The notes beneath the pieces are model-generated. The model made no database searches, was not told where the DNA came from, and worked only from the letters and a program-made list of their open reading frames with translations. The position numbers were made by a program, and so were the translations under genes. Below are positions 8,295 through 17,280 of a DNA stretch of 64,000 nucleotides, one piece after another. Source of the DNA: Prevotellaceae bacterium KH2P17 (GTDB taxonomy: Bacteria > Bacteroidota > Bacteroidia > Bacteroidales > Bacteroidaceae). Within the stretch, counting starts at the first letter, position 1, and each line of letters starts with the position of its first letter. The stretch covers positions 248,001-312,000 of the forward strand of contig FZRE01000001.1 of assembly GCA_900199655.1 (NCBI GenBank). Direction: 5' to 3'.

Positions 8295-10511
8295 ATGAAG
8301 AAATTGCTTACCTGCTGGTTTATGTGCTGCTGTTGTCTGCTCGCCAAGGCCGACGAAGTGAGCGTGTTCAAGGCGCTCGTGGGGCGCGTGTTGCCCGGTT
8401 ACGCCTCGCAGATAGAAGGAAGACTGCTGCCGGCAGCTGGCTCCGACTATTTTACACTTGGCTCCGAGGACGGTCGCATCGTAGTTGGCGGCAACTCGGC
8501 CAACAGCATGGCCACCGGCCTGAACTACTATCTGAAGTATTACTGCCACACAACGGTGTCGTGGTATGCCGAAGACAGCCTCGCCATGCCGGCCTCGCTG
8601 CCCGCTGTAGACAAGCCCGTAAAGGTCAGGGCACGCGTTCGCGACCGCTTCTTCCTGAACTACTGCACCTACGGATACACCATGCCGTGGTGGAACTGGA
8701 AAGAGTGGGAGCACTTTATAGACTGGATGGCGCTTAATGGCATTAACCTGCCGCTGGCCATAACGGGGCAGGAGAGCATCTGGTACAAGGTGTGGACCCG
8801 GCTCGGACTGAGCGGCGAGGCCGTGCGCCACTACTTTACAGGCCCGGCGCACCTGCCCTGGCACCGCATGATTAACATCGACTACTGGCAGGGCGACTTG
8901 CCTATGAGCTGGCTCAACGACCAGGAGGAGCTGCAAAAAAAGATTGTTGCACGCGAGCGGGAACTCAATATGCGGCCCGTGCTGCCGGCCTTCTCCGGCC
9001 ACGTACCGCAGGAGCTGAAGGGCATTTATCCTGATGCAAAGATAACGAAGATAGGAGCCTGGTCGGGCTACTCCGATGAGTATGCGCCCAGCTTCCTCGA
9101 CCCAATGGACCCGCTGTTCAGGAAGGTGCAGCAGATGTTTCTGCAGTTGCAGAACGAAACCTACGGAACCGACCACATCTACGGTATCGATCTCTTCAAC
9201 GAAATTGCCCCGCCGAGCTACGATGCCAAGTATCTGAGGCGCGTGGCGGCACAGGTTTACGGCACGCTTCATGATGCCGACCCGCGTGCGGTGTGGCTAC
9301 AGATGACGTGGCTCTTCTGGAACGAGCGCAAGGACTGGACCAACGAGCGCATCAAAGCGTTCATCACGGCCTATCCGGCCAGTCATTCGCTGCTGTTGGA
9401 CTACTATGCAGAGCGCAAGGAAATATGGCAGCAAACCGACAGATACTATGGCGTGCCCTACATCTGGTGCTATCTGGGCAACTTCGGGGGCAACACCATG
9501 CTGGCCGGAAACATCGAGGAGGTGAACCGCCGCATTGAGAACACGCTGCAAAAGGGCGGCCGCAACTTTGCCGGTATCGGCTCCACGCTCGAAGGGTTCG
9601 ACTGTAATCCCTTCATGTACGAGTATGTCTTCGAGAAGGCATGGGACATTGACACCCACAAGAACGTGGCTGCATGGGCCCGCCATCTGGCCGACGAGCA
9701 CGTGGGTCATGCCGACGCGTACGCCCGCCAGGCGTGGGACAGTCTGCTCACCAAGGTCTACGTGCGCTATGCCTCGCCCGGACAGTCGCCTGCCATCAAC
9801 ATCCGGCCGGCGTTGGGCAAGTTCCGCACCTACTATTCCAACTGGCGTCAGCCCTACAGCAACATGACGTTGCTGCGCGCAACGGAGCTCATGTTGCGCG
9901 CCGACAGCCGCCGCCCGGCCTATGAGTTCGATGTGGTGAACCTCACGAGGCAGCTGCTGAGCAACTATTTCAAGGATGTTTTCGACGATTATCAGCAAGC
10001 GCTGGCGGCCTCTGACTTTGCCCGCATGAAGGCCGACGAGTTCACCATGCTCGACATCATAGCCGATGTTGACCGGCTGATATCCACCCAGAGAGCCTTC
10101 CTGATGGGCAAGTGGATAGCCGATGCGCGGCAGAAAGGCGCCACGGAGGCCGAGAAGCGCTACTACGAACGTAACGCCCGCAACCTGCTGACAACGTGGG
10201 GAGAGAAGGCGAGCACGCTCAACGACTATGCCAATCGCACTTGGGGCGGGCTCACGGCCACGTATTACGGCGAGCGGTGGCGCATGTTCTTTGGTGCCGT
10301 TAGCCGCGCTTTCCTGCGTGGAGAGCAGTTTGACGAAGCGCACCAGCAGGCCTACGAGGCCGATGTTACGGAGTACGAGGAGCGCTGGTGGAAGGATTGC
10401 ATCGGCCACTTCAGCCCAACTCCGAGCGGCAACGGCATCGACCTGGCCCACGAGTTGGTTGCTAAATACAGGGAACGGATAGCCGCCGTGGACAGCGCCG
10501 GCGCTAAGTAA
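8295..10511 (+). CDS. GH89 alpha-N-acetylglucosaminidase (NAGLU family), secreted
   Basis: 738 residues with an N-terminal signal peptide (LLTCWFMCCCCLLAKA). The order matches NAGLU-type GH89 enzymes: a small alpha/beta N-terminal domain to about residue 100, a central TIM barrel (about 110-430) with NYCTYGYTMPWWNWKEWEHFIDWMA split over residues 117-141, ITGQESIWYKVW and GIDLFNEI segments, and an all-helical C-terminal domain. GH89 enzymes remove alpha-linked GlcNAc from glycans such as mucin O-glycans or heparan sulfate. It has its own promoter and no SusC/SusD or regulator beside it, so it is not in an obvious polysaccharide utilisation locus. Confidence 0.92.
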   Translation: MKKLLTCWFMCCCCLLAKADEVSVFKALVGRVLPGYASQIEGRLLPAAGSDYFTLGSEDGRIVVGGNSANSMATGLNYYLKYYCHTTVSWYAEDSLAMPASLPAVDKPVKVRARVRDRFFLNYCTYGYTMPWWNWKEWEHFIDWMALNGINLPLAITGQESIWYKVWTRLGLSGEAVRHYFTGPAHLPWHRMINIDYWQGDLPMSWLNDQEELQKKIVARERELNMRPVLPAFSGHVPQELKGIYPDAKITKIGAWSGYSDEYAPSFLDPMDPLFRKVQQMFLQLQNETYGTDHIYGIDLFNEIAPPSYDAKYLRRVAAQVYGTLHDADPRAVWLQMTWLFWNERKDWTNERIKAFITAYPASHSLLLDYYAERKEIWQQTDRYYGVPYIWCYLGNFGGNTMLAGNIEEVNRRIENTLQKGGRNFAGIGSTLEGFDCNPFMYEYVFEKAWDIDTHKNVAAWARHLADEHVGHADAYARQAWDSLLTKVYVRYASPGQSPAINIRPALGKFRTYYSNWRQPYSNMTLLRATELMLRADSRRPAYEFDVVNLTRQLLSNYFKDVFDDYQQALAASDFARMKADEFTMLDIIADVDRLISTQRAFLMGKWIADARQKGATEAEKRYYERNARNLLTTWGEKASTLNDYANRTWGGLTATYYGERWRMFFGAVSRAFLRGEQFDEAHQQAYEADVTEYEERWWKDCIGHFSPTPSGNGIDLAHELVAKYRERIAAVDSAGAK

Positions 10512-10971
10512 AGAGCGCGGTGCCTATCTTCCCGGCTATCCAAACGAGCAGCCAGAGCATGAGGAAGATGGCGGCAACGAAGACGAAGAACAGCACCAGC
10601 GACTGCAACGCCTTGCGGTTTACGGTGCGAATGATATCCTGGTCGTCGTTGATGAAGCCGTCGATGAGCGCCATGTTCTTCTTGTTGGCGCGGTGAAAGA
10701 AGTCAATCACATCGCCGACGTAGAAAGGTATGAGCCCCAACAGCACGTCGCGCAGCGCGTTGTTGAGGATGGCAAGGGTCAGGGGGATGGACCTCAGCTT
10801 GAACAAACTGAAGTAGACGTGCACCAGAGAGAACAGAGCAGACACGGCATCGCCTATGCCTCCGGGCACTATTCCTGCTATGGCGTCGAGATAGTACTTA
10901 TCTAAATAGGCGGTGATGGCCTGCATCGTGCCGTAGAGTTTGCTCTGTTTCAGTCGTTCTTTTCGTTCCAT
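10504..10971 (-). CDS. DUF4112 membrane protein
   Basis: 155 residues. A central hydrophobic region (LDAIAGIVPGGIGDAVSALF, then LTLAILNNALRDVLLGLIPFYVGDVIDF) and a C-terminal transmembrane helix (LVLFFVFVAAIFLMLWLLVWIAG split over about residues 125-147) match DUF4112, a family without known function. It is the last gene of a - strand operon. Its start overlaps the queG stop by 22 bp and its stop overlaps the end of the convergent GH89 gene by 8 bp. Confidence 0.8.
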   Translation of the reverse strand: MERKERLKQSKLYGTMQAITAYLDKYYLDAIAGIVPGGIGDAVSALFSLVHVYFSLFKLRSIPLTLAILNNALRDVLLGLIPFYVGDVIDFFHRANKKNMALIDGFINDDQDIIRTVNRKALQSLVLFFVFVAAIFLMLWLLVWIAGKIGTALFT

Positions 10972-12029
10972 GACGGTTTTGTTTGTGGTTGTCTTTCGCT
11001 TGCCAGGGCAGCTCTGATGTTGCGCATCAGCCCCTTGTACTTGGCTCTTTTTACCGCGCTGCCCTTGAATAACTGACGGTAGCGTTCCTCCGAAAGTTGC
11101 AGCCAGTCTGCTCTTTTCATGTTCAGCAGCTCCGGTTTGGGCTCAAACTCGGGCACGCTGGTGGGCTGTTGGAACCTGTTCCACGGGCAGGCAAGCTGGC
11201 ATTTGTCGCATCCATAGATGTTGTTGCCCATCTTCGCCTTCGCTTCTGCCGACAATTCGCCGCGGTTTTCTATCGTCTGGTAGCTCAAACAGCGGCCTGC
11301 ATCGAGCGTGGAGAATTGCGGCTGCGCCGCGTCGGCTGATGGGCAGAGGGCGTGAGTGGGGCAGCTGTCGATGCAGCTGCGGCACTTTCCGCATCGGTTA
11401 GGCATGGGGCTGTCGTACTCCAGGTCAATGTCAACGAGCAGTTCGCCCAGGAAGAACAGGCTTCCTGCATGCGGAATGATGAGCTGGCGGTTGCGTCCAA
11501 TCCAGCCCAATCCAGCCTGCTGTGCCCAGTAACGTTCCAGTATGGGCGCCGTATCGCAGCAGGCACGGTAGCGGGGGGTGGTGGGTGATGGGTGTTGGGT
11601 GGCGGGTGATGGGTGTTGGGTGGCGGGTGTTGGGTGATGGATGGGTGTGGGTGCGGCTGCGCCCTGGTAGATGAAGGCGGCCAGCTGGTGCAGCTTGCGC
11701 TTCACGATGTCGTGATAATCCTGCCCCAAGGCATAGGAGGCAACCTGCAGCTCGCCGTCGGCAATGCGGCTGGAGGGCGCGTAGTTCAGCGCCACACAGA
11801 TAACCGACTGGGCCTGAGGCATCAGCAGGCGGGGGTCGAGGCGCATCTCCACGTGTTCGTACATGTAGCTCATGTCGGCGTAGTTGTGTGCTTCAACCTG
11901 CTTGAGATAGTACGTCGCGAAGTCAGCATCTACCTTTCCGGCTTTCGCTATGCCGCAGGCAAAAAAGCCGAGACGCATTGCCTCGGCCTTTATAGCTGCT
12001 GTCAAGCTATTCGAAAGTCCTGAATTCAT
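10950..12029 (-). CDS. queG: Epoxyqueuosine reductase, with an in-frame minisatellite insertion
   Basis: 359 residues from the ATG at 12029. The longer open frame upstream runs into the deacetylase gene and is not conserved in character. QueG hallmarks are present: GQDYHDIVKRKL with the catalytic Asp, two 4Fe-4S motifs (CGKCRSCIDSCP, and CDKCQLACP with an upstream C), and the HEAT-like C-terminus. The cobalamin-dependent enzyme reduces epoxyqueuosine to queuosine in tRNA. Between the conserved parts is a low-complexity stretch with HPTPATQ and HPSPATQ units, encoded by a GGGTGNN heptamer array (about 11571-11648). The array keeps frame, so the protein is probably still functional. It overlaps the upstream deacetylase gene by 23 bp. 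Confidence 0.92.
   Translation of the reverse strand: MNSGLSNSLTAAIKAEAMRLGFFACGIAKAGKVDADFATYYLKQVEAHNYADMSYMYEHVEMRLDPRLLMPQAQSVICVALNYAPSSRIADGELQVASYALGQDYHDIVKRKLHQLAAFIYQGAAAPTPIHHPTPATQHPSPATQHPSPTTPRYRACCDTAPILERYWAQQAGLGWIGRNRQLIIPHAGSLFFLGELLVDIDLEYDSPMPNRCGKCRSCIDSCPTHALCPSADAAQPQFSTLDAGRCLSYQTIENRGELSAEAKAKMGNNIYGCDKCQLACPWNRFQQPTSVPEFEPKPELLNMKRADWLQLSEERYRQLFKGSAVKRAKYKGLMRNIRAALASERQPQTKPSWNEKND
11571..11648. repeat. GGGTGNN heptamer minisatellite inside queG
   Basis: Runs of TGGGTGATGGGTGTTGGGTG-type heptamers in triplets of 21 bp. On the coding strand they read HP(S/T)PATQ. The same array type occurs in dcp (55751-55860) and between genes (56975-57015, 57844-58021). Confidence 0.85.
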
Positions 12030-12618
12030 AACCTTCCTCCTTAAGCCAAGTGAGCGCGGCAGGCAATGCGAAGCGCAGCTTGTCAATGCTCTTGAGCGAG
12101 TCATGGAACGTGATAATCGACCCGTTGCGGGCATATCGCTTCACGTTATTGAGCACTCCTTGCGCTGTCATCCACTTGGAATAGTCGCGGGTAACGAGGT
12201 CCCACATGATAATCTTGTACCTGCGCTGCATCCACCAATAAACACTGGGCCTCATCCAGCCGTGCGGCGGGCGGAACAGATGGCTGTGTATGAGCTCGTT
12301 GGCCTTCTCTGAATTGATGGCGTAGGTAAGCGTCCAGTGCTTGAAGGCACCGATGTGGTTGAACGTGTGGTTGCCAATCTGATGCCCGTCTTCCACAATC
12401 CGGTTGTATAGGTCATGGTGTCGGAGCACGTTCTCACCAACCATGAAGAAAGTGGCCTTGACGTTGAACTGCTTCAACGTTTCCAGAATGAAGGGTGTGG
12501 ACTCAGGTATGGGGCCGTCGTCGAACGTCAGATAGACGGCGTGTTCATGCTTGTCCATCCTCCACACGGCCTTTGGATAAAGCCAGCGGAGCCACTTTGC
12601 CGGTTGCTCTATTATCAT
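12007..12618 (-). CDS. Polysaccharide deacetylase family protein (NodB homology domain)
   Basis: 203 residues from the ATG at 12618. The NodB motif 1 (TFDDGP) and motif 2 (HTFNH, metal-binding His pair) are present, as are FRPPHGW (motif 3) and IITFHDS (motif 5). Such enzymes remove acetyl groups from N-acetylated glycans; the substrate here is unknown. No signal peptide is evident, though the N-terminus (WLRWLYPKAVWRM) is amphipathic. The start is 1 bp from the stop of the upstream DUF2723 gene and the end overlaps queG, so the genes are cotranscribed. Confidence 0.88.
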   Translation of the reverse strand: MIIEQPAKWLRWLYPKAVWRMDKHEHAVYLTFDDGPIPESTPFILETLKQFNVKATFFMVGENVLRHHDLYNRIVEDGHQIGNHTFNHIGAFKHWTLTYAINSEKANELIHSHLFRPPHGWMRPSVYWWMQRRYKIIMWDLVTRDYSKWMTAQGVLNNVKRYARNGSIITFHDSLKSIDKLRFALPAALTWLKEEGYEFRTFE

Positions 12619-12619
12619 G

Positions 12620-15600
12620 CTATTCCTCTTCGGCAGGCGTTTGCGGCGTTTGCTGCTGCTCGGGCGTGATGCCACCCTTATTGATGTACATGTTGTACAG
12701 GGTGTTGAGCTGCTGCATTTGCTTGTTGGCCATGTCCTTGTCAACCATCTCCGTAATCATGTTAAGCTGCTGCATGATGTACACCTGGGTAAGACAGTCG
12801 TTCATGGACTGCGTGAACCGCTGGCCGTTCAGCGACACATAGTAGAGCATGTACTGCGAAGCGTCTCTCCAGAGTTCGGTCAGCACCTTCCTGGCCTGCG
12901 GCTTCATGCCCAGCAGGGCATAGGCTTTGGCAATGTCGCCACCGCCGCCCACGAACTTCATCGGCACGTTGTAGGCCGGCAGCTCCTTCTCGGCTTTGGC
13001 CAAAACTCGCTTTGCCTTGCCGTACTGATGTTCTCCGATAAGGTGCAGAGCCAGTGTTGCCATGAGCTGGCGGTGCGTGTAACACATGCGCCGAACAGTC
13101 TCGTCGAGGTACAGCCCGCGCTTGTTGGCGCCGCCGTACTTGTAACGTGTCATCACGTTAGCGTATGTTTTCTCGGTGTCGAAGTTCTTGGCACCGGCCA
13201 CGTTGGTGGTAAACGGCGTGATGCGATTGGCCAATCCTTCCTGCACGAAGTTGTCGCCTAAGTTCATGAAGTTCTCATCGCCCACGGTTATAGCCACGTA
13301 GAGTGGGCGTTTCCAGTCGCATTGCGAAATCATCTCGAGTATCATCAGGTCGCCTTTATACAGCGCCCGCTTGCCGCTGAGCGATATAACCATCTTGTCG
13401 GGGATGGTGTCGCGCGCCATCATCATGCCGCTTTTCTTCACTGCCTCCTTGTCTATCGTCATGTAGAGCGTATCGGTCGGGATGAAGTGCAGTTGCCTGC
13501 GCACTTCCTGCTTGCCAATTCCCATTACCTGCGAGAGCAGTTCCAGCTGCTCGTTGGTGAACTCATTGCGCACCCAATACTTGATGACGTTCTTCAGCTC
13601 GAACGGGTCATTGCCGAACATCTTCCTTGCCTGCTCCGGATAGAGCTTGTAAAGCTGGCGCAGCTGGTCCTTCATCTCGGCATTGATGCCCACGTACTCG
13701 TTGGTGCCCGAGCAGAAGTCGAGGCGCGGCCAGGATATGGGAACGGCCGGAGAATTGTAGGCCGGGCGCTTCATCTGGTCGATGTACCAGTCGGTTTGCA
13801 GGTAACTGAGGTTGCAGACGCGGGCATCCGTGCGCACGCCTTCTACGTCCTGGTTGTACCAGAGCGGGAAAGTATCGTTGTCGCCATTGGTAAAGATGAT
13901 GGGTGCTCCTTTGTCCTGAAGCGTCATGAGGTAGTTCTGACCGAAGTCGCGGCAAGTATAACGGCCGCTGCGGTCATGGTCGTCCCAGTTCTGACTGGCC
14001 ATCTGGATGGGCACCAACAGACAGGCAAGGCCAACGACTGCGGCAAGCACCACGCTCTCTGACTTGAGTCGCTTCTTCAGCTCGTCAATGATGGCGGCCA
14101 CGCCCATGCCACACCAGATGGCGAAAGCATAGAAGGAGCCGGCGTAGGCATAGTCTCTTTCGCGCGGCTGCATTGGCGTCTGGTTCAGATAGATGACAAT
14201 GGCAAGGCCCGTCATGAAGAACAGGAAGAACACCACCCAGAACTGGCGGATGCCCCTGCGGCCGCGGAAAGCCTGCCAGAAGAGGCCGATGAGGCCCAGC
14301 AACAGCGGCAGACAGTAGTACACGTTGTGGCCCTTGTTCTCCTTGAGTTCGTCGGGCAGCTTGCTCTGGTCGCCCAGCATGGCGTTGTCTATGACTGATA
14401 TGCCCGTTATCCAGTTGCCGTGTTCCAGCGCTCCGTTGCCCTGAATGTCGTTCTGCCGGCCAGCGAAGTTCCACATGAAGTACCTCCAATACATGAAGTT
14501 ACACTGGTAGGAGAGGAAGAAACGGATGTTGTCAATCTGCGAGGGAACCTTGACCATGATGTTTTCTCCGCACCGGTCGTAAGGCACCTGCTTGCCGTCT
14601 ACGCCGCCCAGCCAGTCTTCGTAGGCCTGTGCATACTTGGGTTCGTACATGCGGGGGAACAACATGTTCTGCGCGTAGATGTACTTGTCCTTGGTGTTTA
14701 CAACGAAGTAGGAGTCCTTCTCGTCCTTATTGCTCTTCTCCCTGCGGCTGTATATGGGCGCTCCTTTCTTCATGGCAGGCACGCACATGTCGCCTTCCTG
14801 GTTCAGTTTTACCTGCGATGTGTAGGCTTGTCCGTACAGGAGCGGGCGGTCGCCGTACTGGTCGCGGCTCAGGTAGTTGCCCAGCGTGAAGATGTCCTCG
14901 GGCGAGTTCTGGTCCATCGGCGGGTTGGCAGAAGAGCGGATAACGATGAGTGCATAGCTCGAATAGCCTATCATGAGCATGAGCATGCACAGCAGCGCCG
15001 TGTTCTTCATGCGCGGCGTGACCACGTTCTCGCTCGTTTTGCCCACCTTGCGCTTGTAGTTCAGCCCCAGCCACAGCACTGCCAGCACCACGATACCTAT
15101 TACCACGGCACTCCAGCCGTAGCCGTAAAAGGGTATGCCGAGCATGGCCACCGAGAGCAGGAACGCCAGGTTCTGCCGCTTCTCGCTGTGGTTGGTGTAG
15201 CTCTCGTATATGGCCCAGATAACTGTTGCTACCAAGAGCACGATGTAAACAATCTCACCGGTGTTGAAGGGGCAGCCCAGCACGTTCACAAAAAGCAGCT
15301 CGAACCACCCGCCCACGGTGATGATGCCCGGCACCACGCCGTAAAGCACGGCCACGATGAGAGCGAACGACACTGCGAGGGCTATGAGCGAGCCCTTGAG
15401 TTCGATGTCGGGAAACTTGCGGTAGCAGAACACCAGCACGATGGCCGGTATGCAGAGCAGGTTGAGCAGGTGCACTCCGATGCTCAGTCCCGTCATGTAC
15501 ATGATGAGCACCAGCCAGCGGTCGCTGTGCGGCTCGTCGGCATGGTCCTCCCATTTCAGGATGAGCCAGAACACAATAGCCGTGAAGGCAGACGAGTAAG

Positions 15601-16042
15601 CGTACACTTCGCCCTCCACGGCGCTGAACCAGAAGGTGTCAGAGAACGTGTAGATGAGTGCTCCCACCAGTCCCGAAGCCTCAATGGAGATGAGCTTGGC
15701 CGTTGTCAGCGCATCCCAGTCCTTGAGTATGAGCTTGCGGGTAAGGTGCGTGATGGTCCAGAACAGGAACAGGATAGTGGTTGCACTCAGCAGCGCACTC
15801 ATGGTGTTAACCATCCGGGCCACCTGCGACGGGTCGCTCACGAACTGCGAGAACAGGTTTGCTGTTAACATGAAGAACGGTGCCCCGGGTGGGTGACCGA
15901 TTTCAAGTTTATACCCCGTTGCTATAAACTCAGGGCAATCCCAGAACGATGCCGTTGGTTCAATGGTAGAGCAATAGACAAAGGCGGCGATGGCAAACAC
16001 CAACCAGCCCAGCACATTGTCCACTAACTTGTACTGTTTCAT
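12620..16042 (-). CDS. DUF2723 membrane protein, glycosyltransferase family 117 type
   Basis: 1140 residues from the ATG at 16042; the open frame continues upstream but into the promoter and a repeat. The N-terminus MKQYKLVDNVLGWLVFAIAA with FWDCPEFIATGYKLEIGHPPGAPFF (split here over about residues 33-57) is the DUF2723 signature, followed by about a dozen transmembrane helices, then a long C-terminal soluble region with TPR-like character and a low-complexity tail (PEQQQTPQTPAEEE). The family resembles protein O-mannosyltransferases (GT-C fold) and is catalogued as GT117, so a lipid-linked sugar transferase in the inner membrane is likely. The enzyme's product is not known. It leads the operon with a polysaccharide deacetylase. 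Confidence 0.88.
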   Translation of the reverse strand: MKQYKLVDNVLGWLVFAIAAFVYCSTIEPTASFWDCPEFIATGYKLEIGHPPGAPFFMLTANLFSQFVSDPSQVARMVNTMSALLSATTILFLFWTITHLTRKLILKDWDALTTAKLISIEASGLVGALIYTFSDTFWFSAVEGEVYAYSSAFTAIVFWLILKWEDHADEPHSDRWLVLIMYMTGLSIGVHLLNLLCIPAIVLVFCYRKFPDIELKGSLIALAVSFALIVAVLYGVVPGIITVGGWFELLFVNVLGCPFNTGEIVYIVLLVATVIWAIYESYTNHSEKRQNLAFLLSVAMLGIPFYGYGWSAVVIGIVVLAVLWLGLNYKRKVGKTSENVVTPRMKNTALLCMLMLMIGYSSYALIVIRSSANPPMDQNSPEDIFTLGNYLSRDQYGDRPLLYGQAYTSQVKLNQEGDMCVPAMKKGAPIYSRREKSNKDEKDSYFVVNTKDKYIYAQNMLFPRMYEPKYAQAYEDWLGGVDGKQVPYDRCGENIMVKVPSQIDNIRFFLSYQCNFMYWRYFMWNFAGRQNDIQGNGALEHGNWITGISVIDNAMLGDQSKLPDELKENKGHNVYYCLPLLLGLIGLFWQAFRGRRGIRQFWVVFFLFFMTGLAIVIYLNQTPMQPRERDYAYAGSFYAFAIWCGMGVAAIIDELKKRLKSESVVLAAVVGLACLLVPIQMASQNWDDHDRSGRYTCRDFGQNYLMTLQDKGAPIIFTNGDNDTFPLWYNQDVEGVRTDARVCNLSYLQTDWYIDQMKRPAYNSPAVPISWPRLDFCSGTNEYVGINAEMKDQLRQLYKLYPEQARKMFGNDPFELKNVIKYWVRNEFTNEQLELLSQVMGIGKQEVRRQLHFIPTDTLYMTIDKEAVKKSGMMMARDTIPDKMVISLSGKRALYKGDLMILEMISQCDWKRPLYVAITVGDENFMNLGDNFVQEGLANRITPFTTNVAGAKNFDTEKTYANVMTRYKYGGANKRGLYLDETVRRMCYTHRQLMATLALHLIGEHQYGKAKRVLAKAEKELPAYNVPMKFVGGGGDIAKAYALLGMKPQARKVLTELWRDASQYMLYYVSLNGQRFTQSMNDCLTQVYIMQQLNMITEMVDKDMANKQMQQLNTLYNMYINKGGITPEQQQTPQTPAEEE

Positions 16043-16079
16043 GTATAAATGGTAATTGATATATTTCGAAATACGATTG

Positions 16080-16087
16080 CAAAGATA
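16080..16087 (-). promoter_or_regulatory. -7 box for the DUF2723 operon
   Basis: CAAAGATA on the + strand reads TATCTTTG on the - strand, 38 bp upstream of the ATG at 16042. Confidence 0.6.
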
Positions 16088-16374
16088 GTGAAAACCACAG
16101 ACATAGCGACCCGCCGGCCGGCCTTTTTTAGATATATTATAGTTTTGCTTCGTGCAGGCTGCATTCCGTTTCAGCTCTGCCGGAAATGCCCCTCTTTTCC
16201 TACGGTTGCGCTTGCGCTGTTTTCCGCTGCCGCCAACCGGTGTTTGCAGGCTGGTGCGGATGGCCTGAAAACAGCCCTGCCGCATGCTTTGTAAACTCTT
16301 GGTTATGAGCAGTATATGGCTCAACGAGTGTCTCCGGCCGAGTTGCTGCACAGGAGCGGTTTTGCAGGAGCTGT

Positions 16375-16437
16375 CGTTCAAGAGGCTTGAAGCATACCTT
16401 CAAGGCCGTTGAAGCATGTGTTCAAGCCTCTTGAACG
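16375..16437. repeat. Second palindromic repeat family (TTCAAG type)
   Basis: Perfect 17-bp arms (CGTTCAAGAGGCTTGAA at 16375-16391; its complement at 16421-16437) around a centre that also contains TTCAAGGCCGTTGAA. Similar modules occur inside tamL (1966-2008) and near 62080-62190. The rest of the gap 16088-16574 shows one further hairpin (GGCTTTCGC at 16516-16524 with GCGAAAGCC at 16541-16549), possibly the terminator of the znu-type operon. Confidence 0.85.
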
Positions 16438-16574
16438 ATACCTCTTGTTTTGCCACTGCTGCCGAGTAAGCTAAACGGAGGGGCGGAAGAAGAGAAAGAG
16501 AGGGATGCGGAAGCGGGCTTTCGCGGGTGCAATGGCGGGTGCGAAAGCCGAAGCCGGAGGTGCCGGAGGGCGGC

Positions 16575-17276
16575 TTAGATGTTACGGAAGTGGTGCTCGA
16601 TGTCTTCCATCGGAATGTGGACGGAGTCGTGGTAGTGCAGGGTGCGGTTCACGCAGGCTATGTGGGTGGCGTTTTCAAGCACGGTGGCAATGTCGTGACT
16701 CACGATAACGATGGCGCACTCGCGGTTCAGCTGCTTCAGCATCTCGTACATCTGGGCCTGGAAGTGCTTGTCTATGTAGGTGTTGGGCTCGTCGAGCACG
16801 AGCACGTCGGGCACCGATACAATGGCCCGGGCCAGCAGAACGCGCTGCAATTGTCCGCCCGAGAGCGTGCCTATAGGCCGCTTCGCTATCTGCTCTATCT
16901 CCATTTTGCGGATGGTGCTGCGTACCTGTTCGTGCTGCAGGGCAGTGTAGCGGCCCAGAAACTTCTTCTGCCGGCACAGGCCGGAGAGCACCACCTCGTA
17001 GACCGAGATGGGGAACTTGCGGTCTATGTTGCTGTACTGCGGCAGGTAGCCCATGGTGAGTTCCTTTACCGGCCGGCCCTCTTTGAAGTATTCCACGCGG
17101 CCCTCGCTGGGCTTGAGCAGGCGCAGCAGCACCCGCATGAGGGTGGTCTTGCCGCCGCCGTTGGGGCCTATCACGCCCAGGAAGTCGTGGTCGTAAACGG
17201 TCAGGTTTACGCCGCTGAGCACCGTCTTGCCCTCGTATCCGGCCGCGATGCCGGTTAGTTTGATGATGGGTTCCAT
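16575..17276 (-). CDS. znuC: Metal (zinc/manganese-type) ABC transporter ATP-binding protein
   Basis: 233 residues. Walker A GPNGGGKTT, ABC signature LSGGQLQR, Walker B VLVLDEPNTY and the switch His in VSHD are all present. The segment after the Q-loop (YLPQYSNIDRKFPISVYEVV) is typical of ZnuC/MntB-type ATPases. It is 4 bp downstream of the znuA-like gene and should power metal uptake. No membrane permease gene (ZnuB type) occurs on either side, so the transporter is incomplete at this locus. The metal is inferred, not shown. Confidence 0.88.
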   Translation of the reverse strand: MEPIIKLTGIAAGYEGKTVLSGVNLTVYDHDFLGVIGPNGGGKTTLMRVLLRLLKPSEGRVEYFKEGRPVKELTMGYLPQYSNIDRKFPISVYEVVLSGLCRQKKFLGRYTALQHEQVRSTIRKMEIEQIAKRPIGTLSGGQLQRVLLARAIVSVPDVLVLDEPNTYIDKHFQAQMYEMLKQLNRECAIVIVSHDIATVLENATHIACVNRTLHYHDSVHIPMEDIEHHFRNI

Positions 17277-17280
17277 GGGT

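Noticed and set aside
14420-15868. 482-codon open frame on the + strand
   Set aside because: Antisense shadow of the DUF2723 gene, with no start context or known motif.
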